64,000 nucleotides of DNA, taken from Psychrobacter sp. Pi2-52 (lineage in GTDB: Bacteria > Pseudomonadota > Gammaproteobacteria > Pseudomonadales > Moraxellaceae). A model generated the notes under the pieces. That model worked only from the letters and a program-made list of their open reading frames with translations, ran no database searches and was not told where the DNA came from. A program made the position numbers and the translations under genes. The stretch lies in the NCBI RefSeq assembly GCF_904846705.1, contig NZ_CAJHBS010000001.1, positions 186,001 to 250,000 of the forward strand, written 5' to 3'. Of the stretch, positions 9,485 to 19,409 are shown in pieces (the first letter of the stretch is position 1; every line of letters starts with the position of its first letter).

Positions 9485-9760
9485 ATGACTATTGAGCAGA
9501 TTTTTGAATTTAGCTTGCTGACTGACCGCACAGAGTATGGTATTGAAGCTTTTAATATTGCATACAAACAATTGGGCGAAATAAAATACGACTTTCCTTA
9601 TGCTGGTCTTGAAATTGCTATGAAAGCAGCAAAAGAATACGCTTTAGCGTTAGAATCGAACGAATTAGAAAAACGATTGATGGCTGAAAAAAATAGAATT
9701 GAGAAAGACTCTGTTTCGAATAGTTGGTTCCAATCCTTATTAAGCATTGTATTTAAATGA
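9485..9760 (+). CDS. Hypothetical protein (91 aa)
   Basis: Not recognised. It is a predicted alpha-helical soluble protein with a charged helix near the C-terminus (ESNELEKRLMAEKNRIEKD) and a short hydrophobic end. A TAGG ribosome-binding site precedes the ATG by a few bases. It is more AT-rich than the flanking housekeeping genes, and it neighbours an equally AT-rich Sel1-repeat gene, so this 1.1-kb stretch may be accessory. Confidence 0.5.
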   Translation: MTIEQIFEFSLLTDRTEYGIEAFNIAYKQLGEIKYDFPYAGLEIAMKAAKEYALALESNELEKRLMAEKNRIEKDSVSNSWFQSLLSIVFK

Positions 9761-9895
9761 GTCTAGGACATATTCTTGATCCAAACGTTTATCGCCATTT
9801 TTAAAATAGAAACACGCCTTAGTAACGTATGGCTCTTCTAAGTTCGTTAACCTTTAAACTATGTCGTACATTACTATATCTTTTACCCGTTATAC

Positions 9896-10597
9896 TTACC
9901 TGACGCCAAGAGGATGGAGAGATGAGTTATCTCCCTGTTCTTTAGCTTTTTTGTACCAATTAAATGATTTGATATGATCGAAATCAACACCTAACCCGTT
10001 CATATACATCCAGCCTAAATTTACTTGGGATTTTGCATCACCTTGATCGGCAGCCAGTTCAAACCACTTAAAAGCTTCAAGATAGTCTTTTTCAACACCT
10101 TTACCTTCAAAATAAAGTAAACCTATGAAAAATTGAGCATTAATATTGCCTTGCTCAGCAGATTTTTTAAACCATTTGGCTGCTTTAATATAATTAACAT
10201 CTGTACCTAGTCCTGAGCAGTATATTGAAGCCAAAACGTACTGAGCATTTGCATCTCCTTGATTCGCAGCTTTTAAAAACCACTTTCTAGCCTCAACATA
10301 GTCTTTATCGACTACTAGTCCTTCAAAATACATAGCACCAAGATGATACTGTACTTCTACGCTGCCGTTATTTGCAGCTTCTAAAAGTTCACTAGTGGAT
10401 TCTTCGTCACTGTACGTAGTATTAACCTCTGAATCATATACTTGAGAAAAATCATCTTGTGAATAACCTTTATTACTCGCTACAGAATTTTCGTCGACGA
10501 TCGCATCCTTTGCTAATACTGAGCAGCTAATACCCGTAGAGACTATTAAGCATAAATAACCTGCTGCCATACTGGTGAACTTTTGCTTTAAATGCAT
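9896..10597 (-). CDS. Sel1-repeat (TPR-like) secreted protein
   Basis: A 233-aa protein with a signal peptide (about 1-29, hydrophobic core then SVLAKDA) and about four 36-residue Sel1 repeats from residue 80 on (pattern A.Y.LG.MY..G.GV..DY..A..W..KAA.QG). Such alpha-solenoids mediate protein-protein contacts, often at the envelope. No catalytic domain is present. A GAGAGAT ribosome-binding site precedes the ATG. The partner is unknown. Confidence 0.8.
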   Translation of the reverse strand: MHLKQKFTSMAAGYLCLIVSTGISCSVLAKDAIVDENSVASNKGYSQDDFSQVYDSEVNTTYSDEESTSELLEAANNGSVEVQYHLGAMYFEGLVVDKDYVEARKWFLKAANQGDANAQYVLASIYCSGLGTDVNYIKAAKWFKKSAEQGNINAQFFIGLLYFEGKGVEKDYLEAFKWFELAADQGDAKSQVNLGWMYMNGLGVDFDHIKSFNWYKKAKEQGDNSSLHPLGVR

Positions 10598-10683
10598 AAT
10601 CTATCTCTCAAGATTTAAAGAAATTGTGATATGAGGTTGAGTGATCATAGCGTAAAGGCCAGCATCTCACCATATGAAATAGT

Positions 10684-10715
10684 AAAAAACCTTGCCACAC
10701 GACAAGGTCTTTTTA
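10684..10715. terminator. Hairpin upstream of the Sel1 gene
   Basis: Short stem accttg (10689-10694) / caaggt (10703-10708) flanked by A-run and T-run, so it could stop transcripts from either side, most plausibly plus-strand reading or the fumC transcript. Confidence 0.6.
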
Positions 10716-10744
10716 TTTCTAAATTCTCAGTGAAAAAAATATGA

Positions 10745-10814
10745 TGCTGCTACCAGAAAGACGAGTGCAAATAGTACCTATCGTACGTTAAGCGAGTCTG
10801 ACGCCGTAGCAGGT
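10745..10814 (+). repeat. Dispersed intergenic repeat, copy A
   Basis: The core agaaagacgagtgcaa...gcgagtctgacgcc matches copies at 20101-20176, 47148-47254, 56692-56799 and (reverse) 58812-58921. In this copy ctgctac (10747-10753) and gtagcag (10806-10812) bound the core as short inverted ends. It lies directly after the fumC stop. Confidence 0.65.
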
Positions 10815-10832
10815 CATTATTTGGTCTACTGC

Positions 10833-12236
10833 TTACTTAGGATGTACCATATCAGCAGGAATGACCCACTCATCGAACTGCGCTTCAGTTAGTAGCTCTA
10901 GCTCGACCGCCACTTGCTTCAACGTTTTGTTTTCTTTATAAGCCGTCTTAGCAATTTTAGCCGCATTTTCATAACCAACATGACGGTTCAATGACGTTAC
11001 TAGCATCAATGAGTTGTGCAGGAAGTCATCGATTTTGTCTTTTACTGGCTCGATACCAACAGCACAGTTTTCGTTGAAGCTGTTGCAAGCATCGCCAAGC
11101 AGTTTGATAGACTGTAACAAGTTAAACGCGATAACTGGCTTATACACATTTAGCTCAAAGTTACCTGATGCGCCAGCCATGCTGATAGTCGTGTCGTTAC
11201 CCATGACCTGAGCGACAACCATGGTCATTGCTTCTGACTGCGTTGGGTTTACTTTACCCGGCATGATAGAAGAGCCTGGCTCATTTTCAGGAATCGTCAA
11301 TTCGCCCAGACCACAACGAGGGCCAGATGCCAACCAACGTACGTCGTTAGCGATTTTGTTTAGGCTGCCCGCTAGTGTTTTTAGTGCGCCTGAGGCAAAT
11401 ACTTCTGCATCACGAGCCGCTAGCGCTTCGAATTTGTTTGGTGACGTAACGAATGGCAAGCCAGTCAAAGTCGCTAATTGCTCAGCTGATTTTACTGCAT
11501 AGTCAGGGTGGGCATTTAGACCAGTACCAACCGCAGTACCGCCTAGTGGCAATTCATATAGGCCTTGTAGCGCGTTGTCGATACGAGTCAATGAATGGTC
11601 AAGTTGGCTCACATAGCCGCTGAACTCTTGGCCTAGGGTCAAAGGCGTCGCATCTTGTAAATGCGTACGACCGATTTTTACGATGCTATCAAATTCTTTG
11701 GCTTTTGCAGCTAGCGTATCGCGTAGTGCTTTTACCGCTGGAATCAGTAAGCTGTTGATTTGACGCGCAGCAGCCACACGAATCGCTGTTGGGAAGCTGT
11801 CGTTGGTAGACTGTGCATGGTTTACATGGTCATTTGGGTGAATTGGCGTGTAGCTGCCACGCTCAGAACCAGCGATTTCATTAGCACGGTTGGCGAGTAC
11901 TTCGTTCATGTTCATGTTTGACTGGGTGCCAGAACCTGTCTGCCATACAACCAATGGGAACTGATCGACCAGACCACCATTGATGATTTCGTCAGCGGCT
12001 TGTACGATGAGATCACGCTTATCGCCTTCGATACGCTCTAGGCTTGCATTGGTAATCGCAGCGGCTTTTTTGACCAGTGCCATCGCTTCAATCATTGGAC
12101 GCGGCAAAGTCTCGCCACCGATTTTGAAGTTTTCGCGGCTACGCTGAGTTTGCGCACCCCAATAAGCATCAGCTGGGACTTCTACGTTGCCCATGGTGTC
12201 TTTTTCGGTACGAGTTGCCTGATTCTGTGTCGACAT
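10833..12236 (-). CDS. fumC: Fumarate hydratase class II
   Basis: An iron-independent homotetrameric enzyme converting fumarate and water to L-malate in the TCA cycle. At 467 aa it has standard length. The substrate-binding [18 protein letters not shown] is present, with [35 protein letters not shown] and the superfamily signature [16 protein letters not shown] (catalytic Ser loop). GAGGG lies 5 nt before the ATG. Start and end match the family closely. Confidence 0.97.
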   Translation of the reverse strand: MSTQNQATRTEKDTMGNVEVPADAYWGAQTQRSRENFKIGGETLPRPMIEAMALVKKAAAITNASLERIEGDKRDLIVQAADEIINGGLVDQFPLVVWQTGSGTQSNMNMNEVLANRANEIAGSERGSYTPIHPNDHVNHAQSTNDSFPTAIRVAAARQINSLLIPAVKALRDTLAAKAKEFDSIVKIGRTHLQDATPLTLGQEFSGYVSQLDHSLTRIDNALQGLYELPLGGTAVGTGLNAHPDYAVKSAEQLATLTGLPFVTSPNKFEALAARDAEVFASGALKTLAGSLNKIANDVRWLASGPRCGLGELTIPENEPGSSIMPGKVNPTQSEAMTMVVAQVMGNDTTISMAGASGNFELNVYKPVIAFNLLQSIKLLGDACNSFNENCAVGIEPVKDKIDDFLHNSLMLVTSLNRHVGYENAAKIAKTAYKENKTLKQVAVELELLTEAQFDEWVIPADMVHPK

Positions 12237-12448
12237 AACTACCCTCTTTACTGGTTTGTTGTTAGATAACTGAACGATAAAAAGTGCAACAGCTGCTGCA
12301 CATAAACGGAAATACGATGTAAAGTGGCGTTATGATAGCATGACTAAGGCGTGTTGAATATTCACAAATAGCCTTGAGCGATGCCTAAAAACGAATGCCT
12401 AAAAACGCCTGTCATCGCCAATCTGTTACTTCATTGGATAAGATACCT

Positions 12449-13189
12449 ATGCACTCTGAAATTATGCACCCTAAACCAATACGACCTGAGCCAAATAACC
12501 TTAACCCAAACAACTTTGATCCAAACAACCTTGATTCAGATAATTCGGACTCAAAAAACGCTGAATTATCCGAACCTGTCATCAGCAATCCGCCTAGACG
12601 GCACTTTACTCGCCAGCGTCGCCAGTTAACTGATGGCGCACGCAGACAGTTTGCTCAGTCTGCAAGCTTACATCTATCTAAGCTACAGCAGCGCTTACCA
12701 ATACATGCACGCATTGGCCTATATTATGATGGATTTGGTGAGCTACCTACTCAGCCATTATTGGACTGGTGCCAGCGCTTAGGCTATTTACCTTATTTGC
12801 CAGTTGTTGGTTCACTTGGTCGTACTAGCAATGGCAATGATAATAAACACCTGCGCTTTGTACCTGTTTATCATTCAAAACTGGTCAATATCCCCACTCG
12901 CATTCACCAATTAGGCATGAAACAAAACCACAGCCGCGCCCTGCTTTGGGCGTCGGAATTGGATGTGATTATTTGTCCACTCGTGGCGGTAGACCTAAAC
13001 GGTAACCGTATAGGCATGGGTGGTGGATTCTATGATACGACCCTTGGGAAAAGTTATCGTTCAGGGGCTTCAAGGCCGTTAAAGATAGGTTGGTGCTATG
13101 ATTTTCAAGTGGTTGAACAATTAGCGCGTCAACCGTGGGATGTGCCATTAGATGGTTTAATTACGCCAAACGGCATAAGGTGGTTTTAA
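12449..13189 (+). CDS. 5-formyltetrahydrofolate cyclo-ligase family protein
   Basis: The enzyme (MTHFS) converts 5-formyl-THF to 5,10-methenyl-THF with ATP. The conserved C-terminal motif is present as GMGGGFYD, preceded by DVIICPLVAVDLNGNRI, and the basic N-terminal RRQLTDGARRQFAQSA segment matches the family. The first ~35 residues are a low-complexity PNNLNPNNFDPNNLD tract encoded by a degenerate 15-nt repeat. An upstream ATG at 12395 is in frame but has no ribosome-binding site; GGATAAG lies before 12449, so I prefer that start, without certainty. It overlaps the next gene by one base. Confidence 0.8.
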   Translation: MHSEIMHPKPIRPEPNNLNPNNFDPNNLDSDNSDSKNAELSEPVISNPPRRHFTRQRRQLTDGARRQFAQSASLHLSKLQQRLPIHARIGLYYDGFGELPTQPLLDWCQRLGYLPYLPVVGSLGRTSNGNDNKHLRFVPVYHSKLVNIPTRIHQLGMKQNHSRALLWASELDVIICPLVAVDLNGNRIGMGGGFYDTTLGKSYRSGASRPLKIGWCYDFQVVEQLARQPWDVPLDGLITPNGIRWF

Positions 13190-13443
13190 TGAAAGACGAT
13201 AAACAATTTGAAAAAGACTCTAGCGCTGCTGATTCCAGTGCAGATAGTGTGGATGAATATTTGCAAACACTGGGCAATGAGGACGCTAGAGAGCTGCACT
13301 ACTACAGTCAAGAACAACCGTTTAGCTCTGATGAGATGACACGGCTCGTCAATGAAGATCGCTTAAATGCTTTGCTCGCGCAAAGTGATGCGTTTTTGAG
13401 TAGTATTAATGGTGAGATAAAAGATTTTGATGAAGATTATTGA
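13189..13443 (+). CDS. Small acidic hypothetical protein coupled to the cyclo-ligase (84 aa)
   Basis: The ATG shares its A with the cyclo-ligase TAA (TAATG overlap), which implies translational coupling, with AAGGTGG as ribosome-binding site. The protein is strongly acidic (Asp/Glu/Ser), without membrane segments, and ends DFDEDY. A longer frame can be opened upstream inside the cyclo-ligase gene but lacks support. No family recognised. Confidence 0.68.
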   Translation: MKDDKQFEKDSSAADSSADSVDEYLQTLGNEDARELHYYSQEQPFSSDEMTRLVNEDRLNALLAQSDAFLSSINGEIKDFDEDY

Positions 13444-13474
13444 GTCTCGCATCGATTTAGTAATCGATAAAAAC

Positions 13475-13516
13475 TAAAAAAGGCAAGCATAGCTTATAGC
13501 TATACTCGCCTTTTAT
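13475..13516. terminator. Bidirectional terminator
   Basis: Stem aaaaggc...gcctttt with an inner agcatagct/agctatact arm (13477-13514), between convergent genes. A-run and T-run flank it. Confidence 0.85.
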
Positions 13517-13541
13517 ACCAAACCTAACTGTTCAAGCTTTA

Positions 13542-14903
13542 TTAAAGCACCATCGCGGCAATCCAACCAAACGCCAGTAGCGGCATGTTGTAATGCAAGA
13601 ATGTCGGCACCACACTGTCTTTGATATGGTCATGCTGTCCATCGATGTTTAGACCAGAGGTTGGCCCCAATGTCGAATCTGACGCAGGCGAACCTGCATC
13701 TCCCAGTGCGCCAGCCGTACCGATAATCGCCACAGTAGCCAATGGCGAAAATCCTAAAGAGATACACAGCGGCACATAAATCGCAGCCAAAATAGGAATG
13801 GTCGAAAATGACGAGCCGATACCCATAGTCACAATCAAACCAATCAATAGCATGATAAATGCGGCCATCGCTTTGTTACCAGCGAACAGCGATGCTGCGC
13901 CATCGACCAACGGCTGAATCTGCTCAGTGGCTTTCATCACTTCAGCAAAGCCCTGCGCGGTAATCATAATAAAGCCAATCATCGCCATCAGCTTGATACC
14001 ATCATTAAAGACGCCATCAGCATCACGCCACTTCACCACGCCAGTTGCCATAAAGACACCAAAGCCAAACATTGAGCCAAGTAGTAGCGAATCAGTATAT
14101 AACTGCACGACAAAAGCAGTCACGATAGCTGCCAAAGCAACCAATGTCTTTAGCTTGCTCTGCGACTGTGCGCCAGCGGCAGTTTTGCTTAATGCATCGC
14201 CTTCTACTACTGCATCATGCGCTTGCTGATCTATTGCAATCTGCTGATACGCACGTGGCTTACGGTAGCTAATAAATACAGCAACCAGCAAACCAATTAG
14301 CATACCCAATGCAGGAATCGCCATGGCTTGCACCACAGAAATATTGGCAACATCGATACCCGCTTCACCCACGTTTTTTAGCATAATCTGATTGAGGTAG
14401 ATATCACCAAAGCCATAAGGAATAAACATATAGGTGGTGACCAGCCCGAAAGTAATCAGACAAGCAATCAGGCGTCTATCAATCTGCATTCGATTGAATG
14501 CTAATAATAGTGGCGGTACCAGTAATGGAATAAAGGCAATATGAATAGGGATTAAGTTTTGGCTAAAGCAGCTCATGGTAATAAGGCCTGCAAACAGCAT
14601 GTACTTAATCATGCCACTCGTACCCGCAGCATCAATACGCTTGATGACCGCGCCTGCCAACGATTGCGGCAGGCCCGAATGAGCAATCGCTACCGCAAAC
14701 GCCCCAAGTAAGGCATATGACAACGCAATCTCTGCGCCATTACGGATGCCTTCTTGAAAAGCGTTGAGCGTATCAGTAATACCAAGCCCTGCTAGTAATC
14801 CACCTGCCAGCGCCCCGATTAATAAACTGAGCACCACGTGCACTCGCGAAAGTGACAGTCCTAGCATAATAATAACTGCTAGCAATACTGCATTGATGGC
14901 CAT
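13542..14903 (-). CDS. NhaC-type Na+/H+ antiporter family transporter
   Basis: A 453-aa inner-membrane protein with about 11-12 hydrophobic helices and a cytoplasmic loop near residues 215-245. The pattern SALLGAFAVAIAHSGLP-like helix, GIGSSFSTIPILAAIYVPL and ALGDAGSPASDSTLGPT is that of the PF03553 antiporter family (YuiF-like branch). Members exchange Na+ and H+ or move amino acids; the substrate is not decidable here. AAGGGGC precedes the ATG. Confidence 0.75.
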   Translation of the reverse strand: MAINAVLLAVIIMLGLSLSRVHVVLSLLIGALAGGLLAGLGITDTLNAFQEGIRNGAEIALSYALLGAFAVAIAHSGLPQSLAGAVIKRIDAAGTSGMIKYMLFAGLITMSCFSQNLIPIHIAFIPLLVPPLLLAFNRMQIDRRLIACLITFGLVTTYMFIPYGFGDIYLNQIMLKNVGEAGIDVANISVVQAMAIPALGMLIGLLVAVFISYRKPRAYQQIAIDQQAHDAVVEGDALSKTAAGAQSQSKLKTLVALAAIVTAFVVQLYTDSLLLGSMFGFGVFMATGVVKWRDADGVFNDGIKLMAMIGFIMITAQGFAEVMKATEQIQPLVDGAASLFAGNKAMAAFIMLLIGLIVTMGIGSSFSTIPILAAIYVPLCISLGFSPLATVAIIGTAGALGDAGSPASDSTLGPTSGLNIDGQHDHIKDSVVPTFLHYNMPLLAFGWIAAMVL

Positions 14904-14978
14904 GTGTTGCCCCTTGTTCTTTATACTTTGGTCTTATTGAGACCTATGAATATTGAAACTAATGAATATTGCCCTGTT

Positions 14979-15014
14979 GTCTAAAACGTCTCAATATGAG
15001 AGCCTGTTTTAGAC
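14979..15014. repeat. Inverted repeat in the lon upstream gap
   Basis: Perfect 9-bp arms gtctaaaac (14979-14987) and gttttagac (15006-15014) with an inner tctc/gaga pair. Just before it, atgaatattg occurs twice. Role unknown; possible hairpin in the antiporter's leader or promoter region. Confidence 0.5.
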
Positions 15015-15253
15015 GCGCGCCAGTTTACCTTATTTTGGGTATAAAGCCTACGTATAGAACCGATTAGGCATCAATACAGGTAGCCAAATATCACCTATAC
15101 ATTCAAACCCTCTTCTATAATTTCTGACTGTCTTTATCCTTCATAGACCAGTTATACCGTTGACGACATGTCATTGGTAACATTGATTGCATTAATAACT
15201 GGGCACTCAGACAACTATTTAACAAAGATAAGCAAACGACTTCACCATTCAGC

Positions 15254-15283
15254 CTTGCAATTTTTTTCCTGAGCACCATTTAT
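15254..15283 (+). promoter_or_regulatory. Sigma32 (heat-shock) promoter-like sequence before lon
   Basis: cttgcaa at 15254-15260, 14 nt, then accattta at 15275-15282, against the sigma32 consensus CTTGAAA-N13/14-CCCATNTA. One mismatch in the -35 part and one or so in the -10 part. Transcription would start near 15290, leaving room for the GAGGA site before the lon ATG at 15338. Lon is a classical sigma32 gene, which makes the match credible. Confidence 0.6.
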
Positions 15284-15337
15284 CTAAACATGAACCACGA
15301 ACTTGACTTTACAAGTCTGGGGAACGAGGAAAAACAT

Positions 15338-17941
15338 ATGAGTGAACATAATATTGATAAAGACAACATCGACATCGATGTATCATCTGCCCTGAACACT
15401 GACACGACGTCTGATGCAAAGACTGACACTGACGCTAACATCAGTGCTGACGCGAATAATGAGACAGAAAGCGCATCTACGGATGCGTTAAATGCCTCAT
15501 CCAACACTGTCAAAGACAATGAAGATGAAAGCTATCTGCCACTGCTAGCATTACGCGACGTTGTCGTCTATCCACATATGCAGATTGCATTGTTTGTGGG
15601 ACGCGCACCATCGGTGAAAGCGGTTGAGTTGGCACAGGCTGAGTATGGCAACAAAGTACTGGTAGTCGCGCAAAAAGACTCACTGACCGAAGATATTGAT
15701 CAAGATAACTTGTATCAGTACGGTACGGTGTGCCGCATCGTCAGCACCATGCCACATGACAGCGATGAGAACTGCATTAAAGTATTGATCGAAGGTCAAT
15801 ACCGCGCTCGTGTTGACAATATAGAAGGTCATGATGATTTATTAATGGCGAGATTTGAACGTGCCGACCTCGATGTCAGCATGGATGAGAGCCAACAGAA
15901 AAATACCATTCAAGCGTTAACCACATTATTCGAAAGCTATGCAGATGCGCGACTTCGCAATGCACGTGAGCTGACTCGTGTGGCTAAGCGTATCGACGAC
16001 TTGCTTGAGTTGGTTTATTTCATCTCAACTCGTGTGTCGATGGACCTTGATATCAAACAGTCTTTCCTAGAAGAAGACGATATCAAAACGCATATCAACA
16101 CTTTGACTGAATATTTAGTCAAGCAAAGTGCTGAGCAAAACATCGAGCAGGACATCCAAGATGCTGTCCGTCAGCAAATGGAAGACAATCAGCGCGAATA
16201 CTTCTTGAATGAGAAGATGAAAGCCATTAAAAATGAGCTGTCAGATATGAATGACGGCGCGTTCGATGGTGAAGATGATGTCGCTGAGCTAGAGCAGCGT
16301 TTAGAAGATGCTGACCTACCAGAAGACGTGCGCAAAAAAGCTGAGCAGGAATTCAAAAAGCTCAAAATGATGCCAACTGCATCAAGCGAATCGTCAGTGG
16401 TACGCAACTATATTGAATGGATTTTGGACACGCCGTGGAATGCGACGACCAAAGTATCTATCAATCTAGACAAAGCTAAGACGGTGTTAGACGAAGATCA
16501 TTATGGTTTGCAAGATGTAAAAGACCGCATCTTAGAGTATCTAGCCGTACAATCACGCGTGAAAAAGCTTCGTGGCCCGATTCTATGTCTCGTCGGTCCT
16601 CCAGGTGTCGGTAAAACCTCATTAGGTGAATCAATTGCCCGTGCTACTGGCCGTAAGTTTGTGCGTATGGCACTCGGCGGCGTACGTGATGAAGCAGAGA
16701 TTCGTGGTCATCGCCGTACTTATATCGGTGCAATGCCGGGTAAAATCGTTCAATCACTTGCAAAAGTAGAAGTCAAAAACCCGCTGTTTTTATTAGATGA
16801 AATCGATAAGATGGCGCAAGACTTCCGCGGTGATCCAGCGTCAGCATTGCTTGAAGTATTGGATCCATCACAGAATGATACGTTTAACGACCATTATTTA
16901 GATATGGACTTAGATTTGTCGCAAGTGATGTTTATCTGTACTGCCAACAGCATGGATATTCCGCCTGCGCTGCTTGACCGTATGGAAGTTATTCGCTTGC
17001 CGGGTTATACCGAAGAAGAAAAAGTTAATATCGCACAGAAATACCTCGTGCCAAAAGCGATTAAGCAAAACGGTCTCAAAGAAGGCGAAATTGAGATTGT
17101 TGAAGCCGCATTGCACAGCATTGTCCGTAGCTATACGCGTGAAGCAGGTGTACGTAACCTTGAGCGTGAAGTGAACAAAATCTGCCGCAAAGTGGTTCGC
17201 GGTTCGGTTGAAACTCATGGTGCTCGCGCTCCGAAAAAAGCAGAACGTCAGCTAGTGACAGTCGATGACAAGAACATCGATGACTATCTAGGTGTACACC
17301 AGTATGACTACGGTTTGGCTGAAGAAGAGCCTGAGATTGGTCGTATCACTGGTCTTGCATGGACTCAGGTCGGCGGTGAGCTATTGACCATCGAAGCGGT
17401 CGGCATGAAAGGTAAAGGCGAGCTTAGCTTTACCGGTTCACTAGGCGATGTGATGAAAGAGTCGATTCGCGCAGCCATGAGCGTGGTTCGTGCTCGCGGT
17501 GACAGCTTAGGTATCGATTACGAGACGTTTAAAACAACAGACGTCCATGTGCATATGCCAGAAGGCGCCACGCCAAAAGACGGCCCATCAGCTGGTGGTG
17601 CACTGACGACAGCGCTAGTCTCTGCGTTGACAGGTATCGCTATCCGTCCAGATATTGCGATGACAGGTGAGATTACCTTACGCGGTAAGATCCTACGTAT
17701 CGGTGGTCTCAAAGAGAAATTGCTTGCGGCACATCGCGGCGGTATCAAGCATGTATTGATCCCAGCGACCAATGAGCGTGATCTGGCTGACATCCCTGAT
17801 AACGTGAAAGAAGGCTTAACCATTCAGCCAGTTGCCACGATTGAGGAAATCTTAAAGGTTGCTTTGGTCAGTATGCCAACACCAATTAAGCCTGCCAAAG
17901 TGACCGTTGATAAAACCTCTGGTAAAGCACTGCATAATTAA
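15338..17941 (+). CDS. lon: ATP-dependent protease Lon
   Basis: A hexameric AAA+ serine protease degrading misfolded and regulatory proteins. At 867 aa it is longer than E. coli Lon because of a roughly 65-residue Asp/Asn/Thr-rich N-terminal extension. LON-N starts near LPLLALRDVVVYPHMQ. Walker A GPPGVGKT is at 420-427, Walker B FLLDEID follows. The catalytic Ser751 (DGPSAGG) and Lys794 form the dyad. Start 15338 is chosen for its GAGGA site; a frame-open ATG at 15290 lies right at the predicted transcription start and lacks a site. Confidence 0.97.
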   Translation: MSEHNIDKDNIDIDVSSALNTDTTSDAKTDTDANISADANNETESASTDALNASSNTVKDNEDESYLPLLALRDVVVYPHMQIALFVGRAPSVKAVELAQAEYGNKVLVVAQKDSLTEDIDQDNLYQYGTVCRIVSTMPHDSDENCIKVLIEGQYRARVDNIEGHDDLLMARFERADLDVSMDESQQKNTIQALTTLFESYADARLRNARELTRVAKRIDDLLELVYFISTRVSMDLDIKQSFLEEDDIKTHINTLTEYLVKQSAEQNIEQDIQDAVRQQMEDNQREYFLNEKMKAIKNELSDMNDGAFDGEDDVAELEQRLEDADLPEDVRKKAEQEFKKLKMMPTASSESSVVRNYIEWILDTPWNATTKVSINLDKAKTVLDEDHYGLQDVKDRILEYLAVQSRVKKLRGPILCLVGPPGVGKTSLGESIARATGRKFVRMALGGVRDEAEIRGHRRTYIGAMPGKIVQSLAKVEVKNPLFLLDEIDKMAQDFRGDPASALLEVLDPSQNDTFNDHYLDMDLDLSQVMFICTANSMDIPPALLDRMEVIRLPGYTEEEKVNIAQKYLVPKAIKQNGLKEGEIEIVEAALHSIVRSYTREAGVRNLEREVNKICRKVVRGSVETHGARAPKKAERQLVTVDDKNIDDYLGVHQYDYGLAEEEPEIGRITGLAWTQVGGELLTIEAVGMKGKGELSFTGSLGDVMKESIRAAMSVVRARGDSLGIDYETFKTTDVHVHMPEGATPKDGPSAGGALTTALVSALTGIAIRPDIAMTGEITLRGKILRIGGLKEKLLAAHRGGIKHVLIPATNERDLADIPDNVKEGLTIQPVATIEEILKVALVSMPTPIKPAKVTVDKTSGKALHN

Positions 17942-18083
17942 TTGAATTTTTATTAAACTCCTCCTATAGATTAAGAAGCCGCTTATCACAATGATGGGCG
18001 ACTTTTTATTGGCAATAATAAACAACAATCTCTCTACAGCCTTGTGCTATATTTCAGACAAATGTTTATCTAGTAGAAAGTTT

Positions 18084-19214
18084 ATGACTTTAAATCGTTT
18101 ACGGATGTCTCTAGCGATAATAAGTGCATTACTACCAGTCGCTTTGTTAGGCTGCCAAACAAACAGCCTTAATCATTCAGCGCAAACCAGTACCGTCATC
18201 GACGATAAAAACTGGTCAGCGACAACACTAAAACCCAGACTGTTTCAAACGATCACCAAATACGACTGGCAACTAACGCATGTTAGCAATGATAAAGGCA
18301 GACTCATACGTGTCACTTTTCAGCCACTCCTAACTATGCACGTTCGCCCAGACCTGTTAACCTTTGATGACGGCTGCTACCGACATCTCGTATCCTTTGA
18401 TATGTGGCTGCCCTTACCTTATCCTTATACAGATGCATCAGTACAAGATACAACTAAATCGCCAATCAAGGCTGCTGACTGCACAGCGATATATCAAGCA
18501 ACTACCCAAGACTGGCGTGGTAATAAAATCATCCCTAGTGATACAGCATCTCTATTAAACTCGACTTTTGGGCGCTACGCAGGAACAAATTTCATATTTA
18601 ATCCTGTGATGATTCAGTCCATACAGGTCTATAAAGCCATAGAAAAACAGCTCGCTTTAAAGACCAGCAAGGGGAAAACACTTATCTTTTCGGGCACACC
18701 CAAACCTAAATACCCCGTGACTGGCATACCACTCACCAATGAATTATTAGAGCGCTATCGCTGGCAGCTAGTACAAGTGACGGACAAAGCAGACGTAATC
18801 TTGAGTGAATTTACGCAAATAGAAGAACCTATTATGCTTTCCTATGGTTTGGATAACTATGGTGGTGATGAGAGTGACGAACAAAATGGCTTTGAGTCAG
18901 GTATATATGGTCAAAGCTTTGGTATCTCTGTTGGCTGCAACGGCGTTAGTGGGCCTTACGCCCTCTCTATCAATCAAAGTTTACTTACTGGCAGTTTTCC
19001 TTCTACTATGATGAGCTGTGGCGATACTCTTGATGATGTCGAATCACAGCTTCGACGTATGATGACCCATAGTAAGAGTCAATTGACTTTAAAATATGGG
19101 GATAATAAGGCGAAGACAATTACAGAGCAGTCAGAGCCAAACTACTTACTCACCCAAACTTTAGATTCTGGTGAAACGTTAATTTGGAAAAATGAGCCAA
19201 AGAAAACCCTCTAA
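18084..19214 (+). CDS. META-domain (HslJ-like) lipoprotein
   Basis: A 376-aa lipoprotein. A signal peptide with lipobox ALLGC ends near residue 24. The C-terminal region carries a META/HslJ-like fold: GCNGVSGPYALS, a conserved MMSCGDTLDDVESQL and a final beta segment. The middle (about 60-240) is unrecognised. Start M at 18084 is chosen because it places the signal peptide at the N-terminus; upstream ATG at 17991 would add 31 residues. HslJ in E. coli is heat-inducible, and lon lies just upstream, but no shared promoter is shown. Confidence 0.7.
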   Translation: MTLNRLRMSLAIISALLPVALLGCQTNSLNHSAQTSTVIDDKNWSATTLKPRLFQTITKYDWQLTHVSNDKGRLIRVTFQPLLTMHVRPDLLTFDDGCYRHLVSFDMWLPLPYPYTDASVQDTTKSPIKAADCTAIYQATTQDWRGNKIIPSDTASLLNSTFGRYAGTNFIFNPVMIQSIQVYKAIEKQLALKTSKGKTLIFSGTPKPKYPVTGIPLTNELLERYRWQLVQVTDKADVILSEFTQIEEPIMLSYGLDNYGGDESDEQNGFESGIYGQSFGISVGCNGVSGPYALSINQSLLTGSFPSTMMSCGDTLDDVESQLRRMMTHSKSQLTLKYGDNKAKTITEQSEPNYLLTQTLDSGETLIWKNEPKKTL

Positions 19215-19409
19215 TACATTTTCAAACCCATACGTTACTTACATTTATTAACTGATTGTTGCGCATTTGATGAATAACTATAGAGTTAGCTTGGCTATAC
19301 TGACTCCGATGTTAACGAATATTGACGCCCATTTTTATAGAACAATAAGATAGATATTCGTGGCTTTAACAAATACTAAAAATAACAACTCAAACAATTG
19401 GAGATAATA

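Noticed and set aside
12237..12394. 6S RNA gene beside the cyclo-ligase
   Set aside because: 6S RNA often neighbours this gene in gammaproteobacteria, but the gap is only about 160-210 bases and I see no long 6S-like rod.
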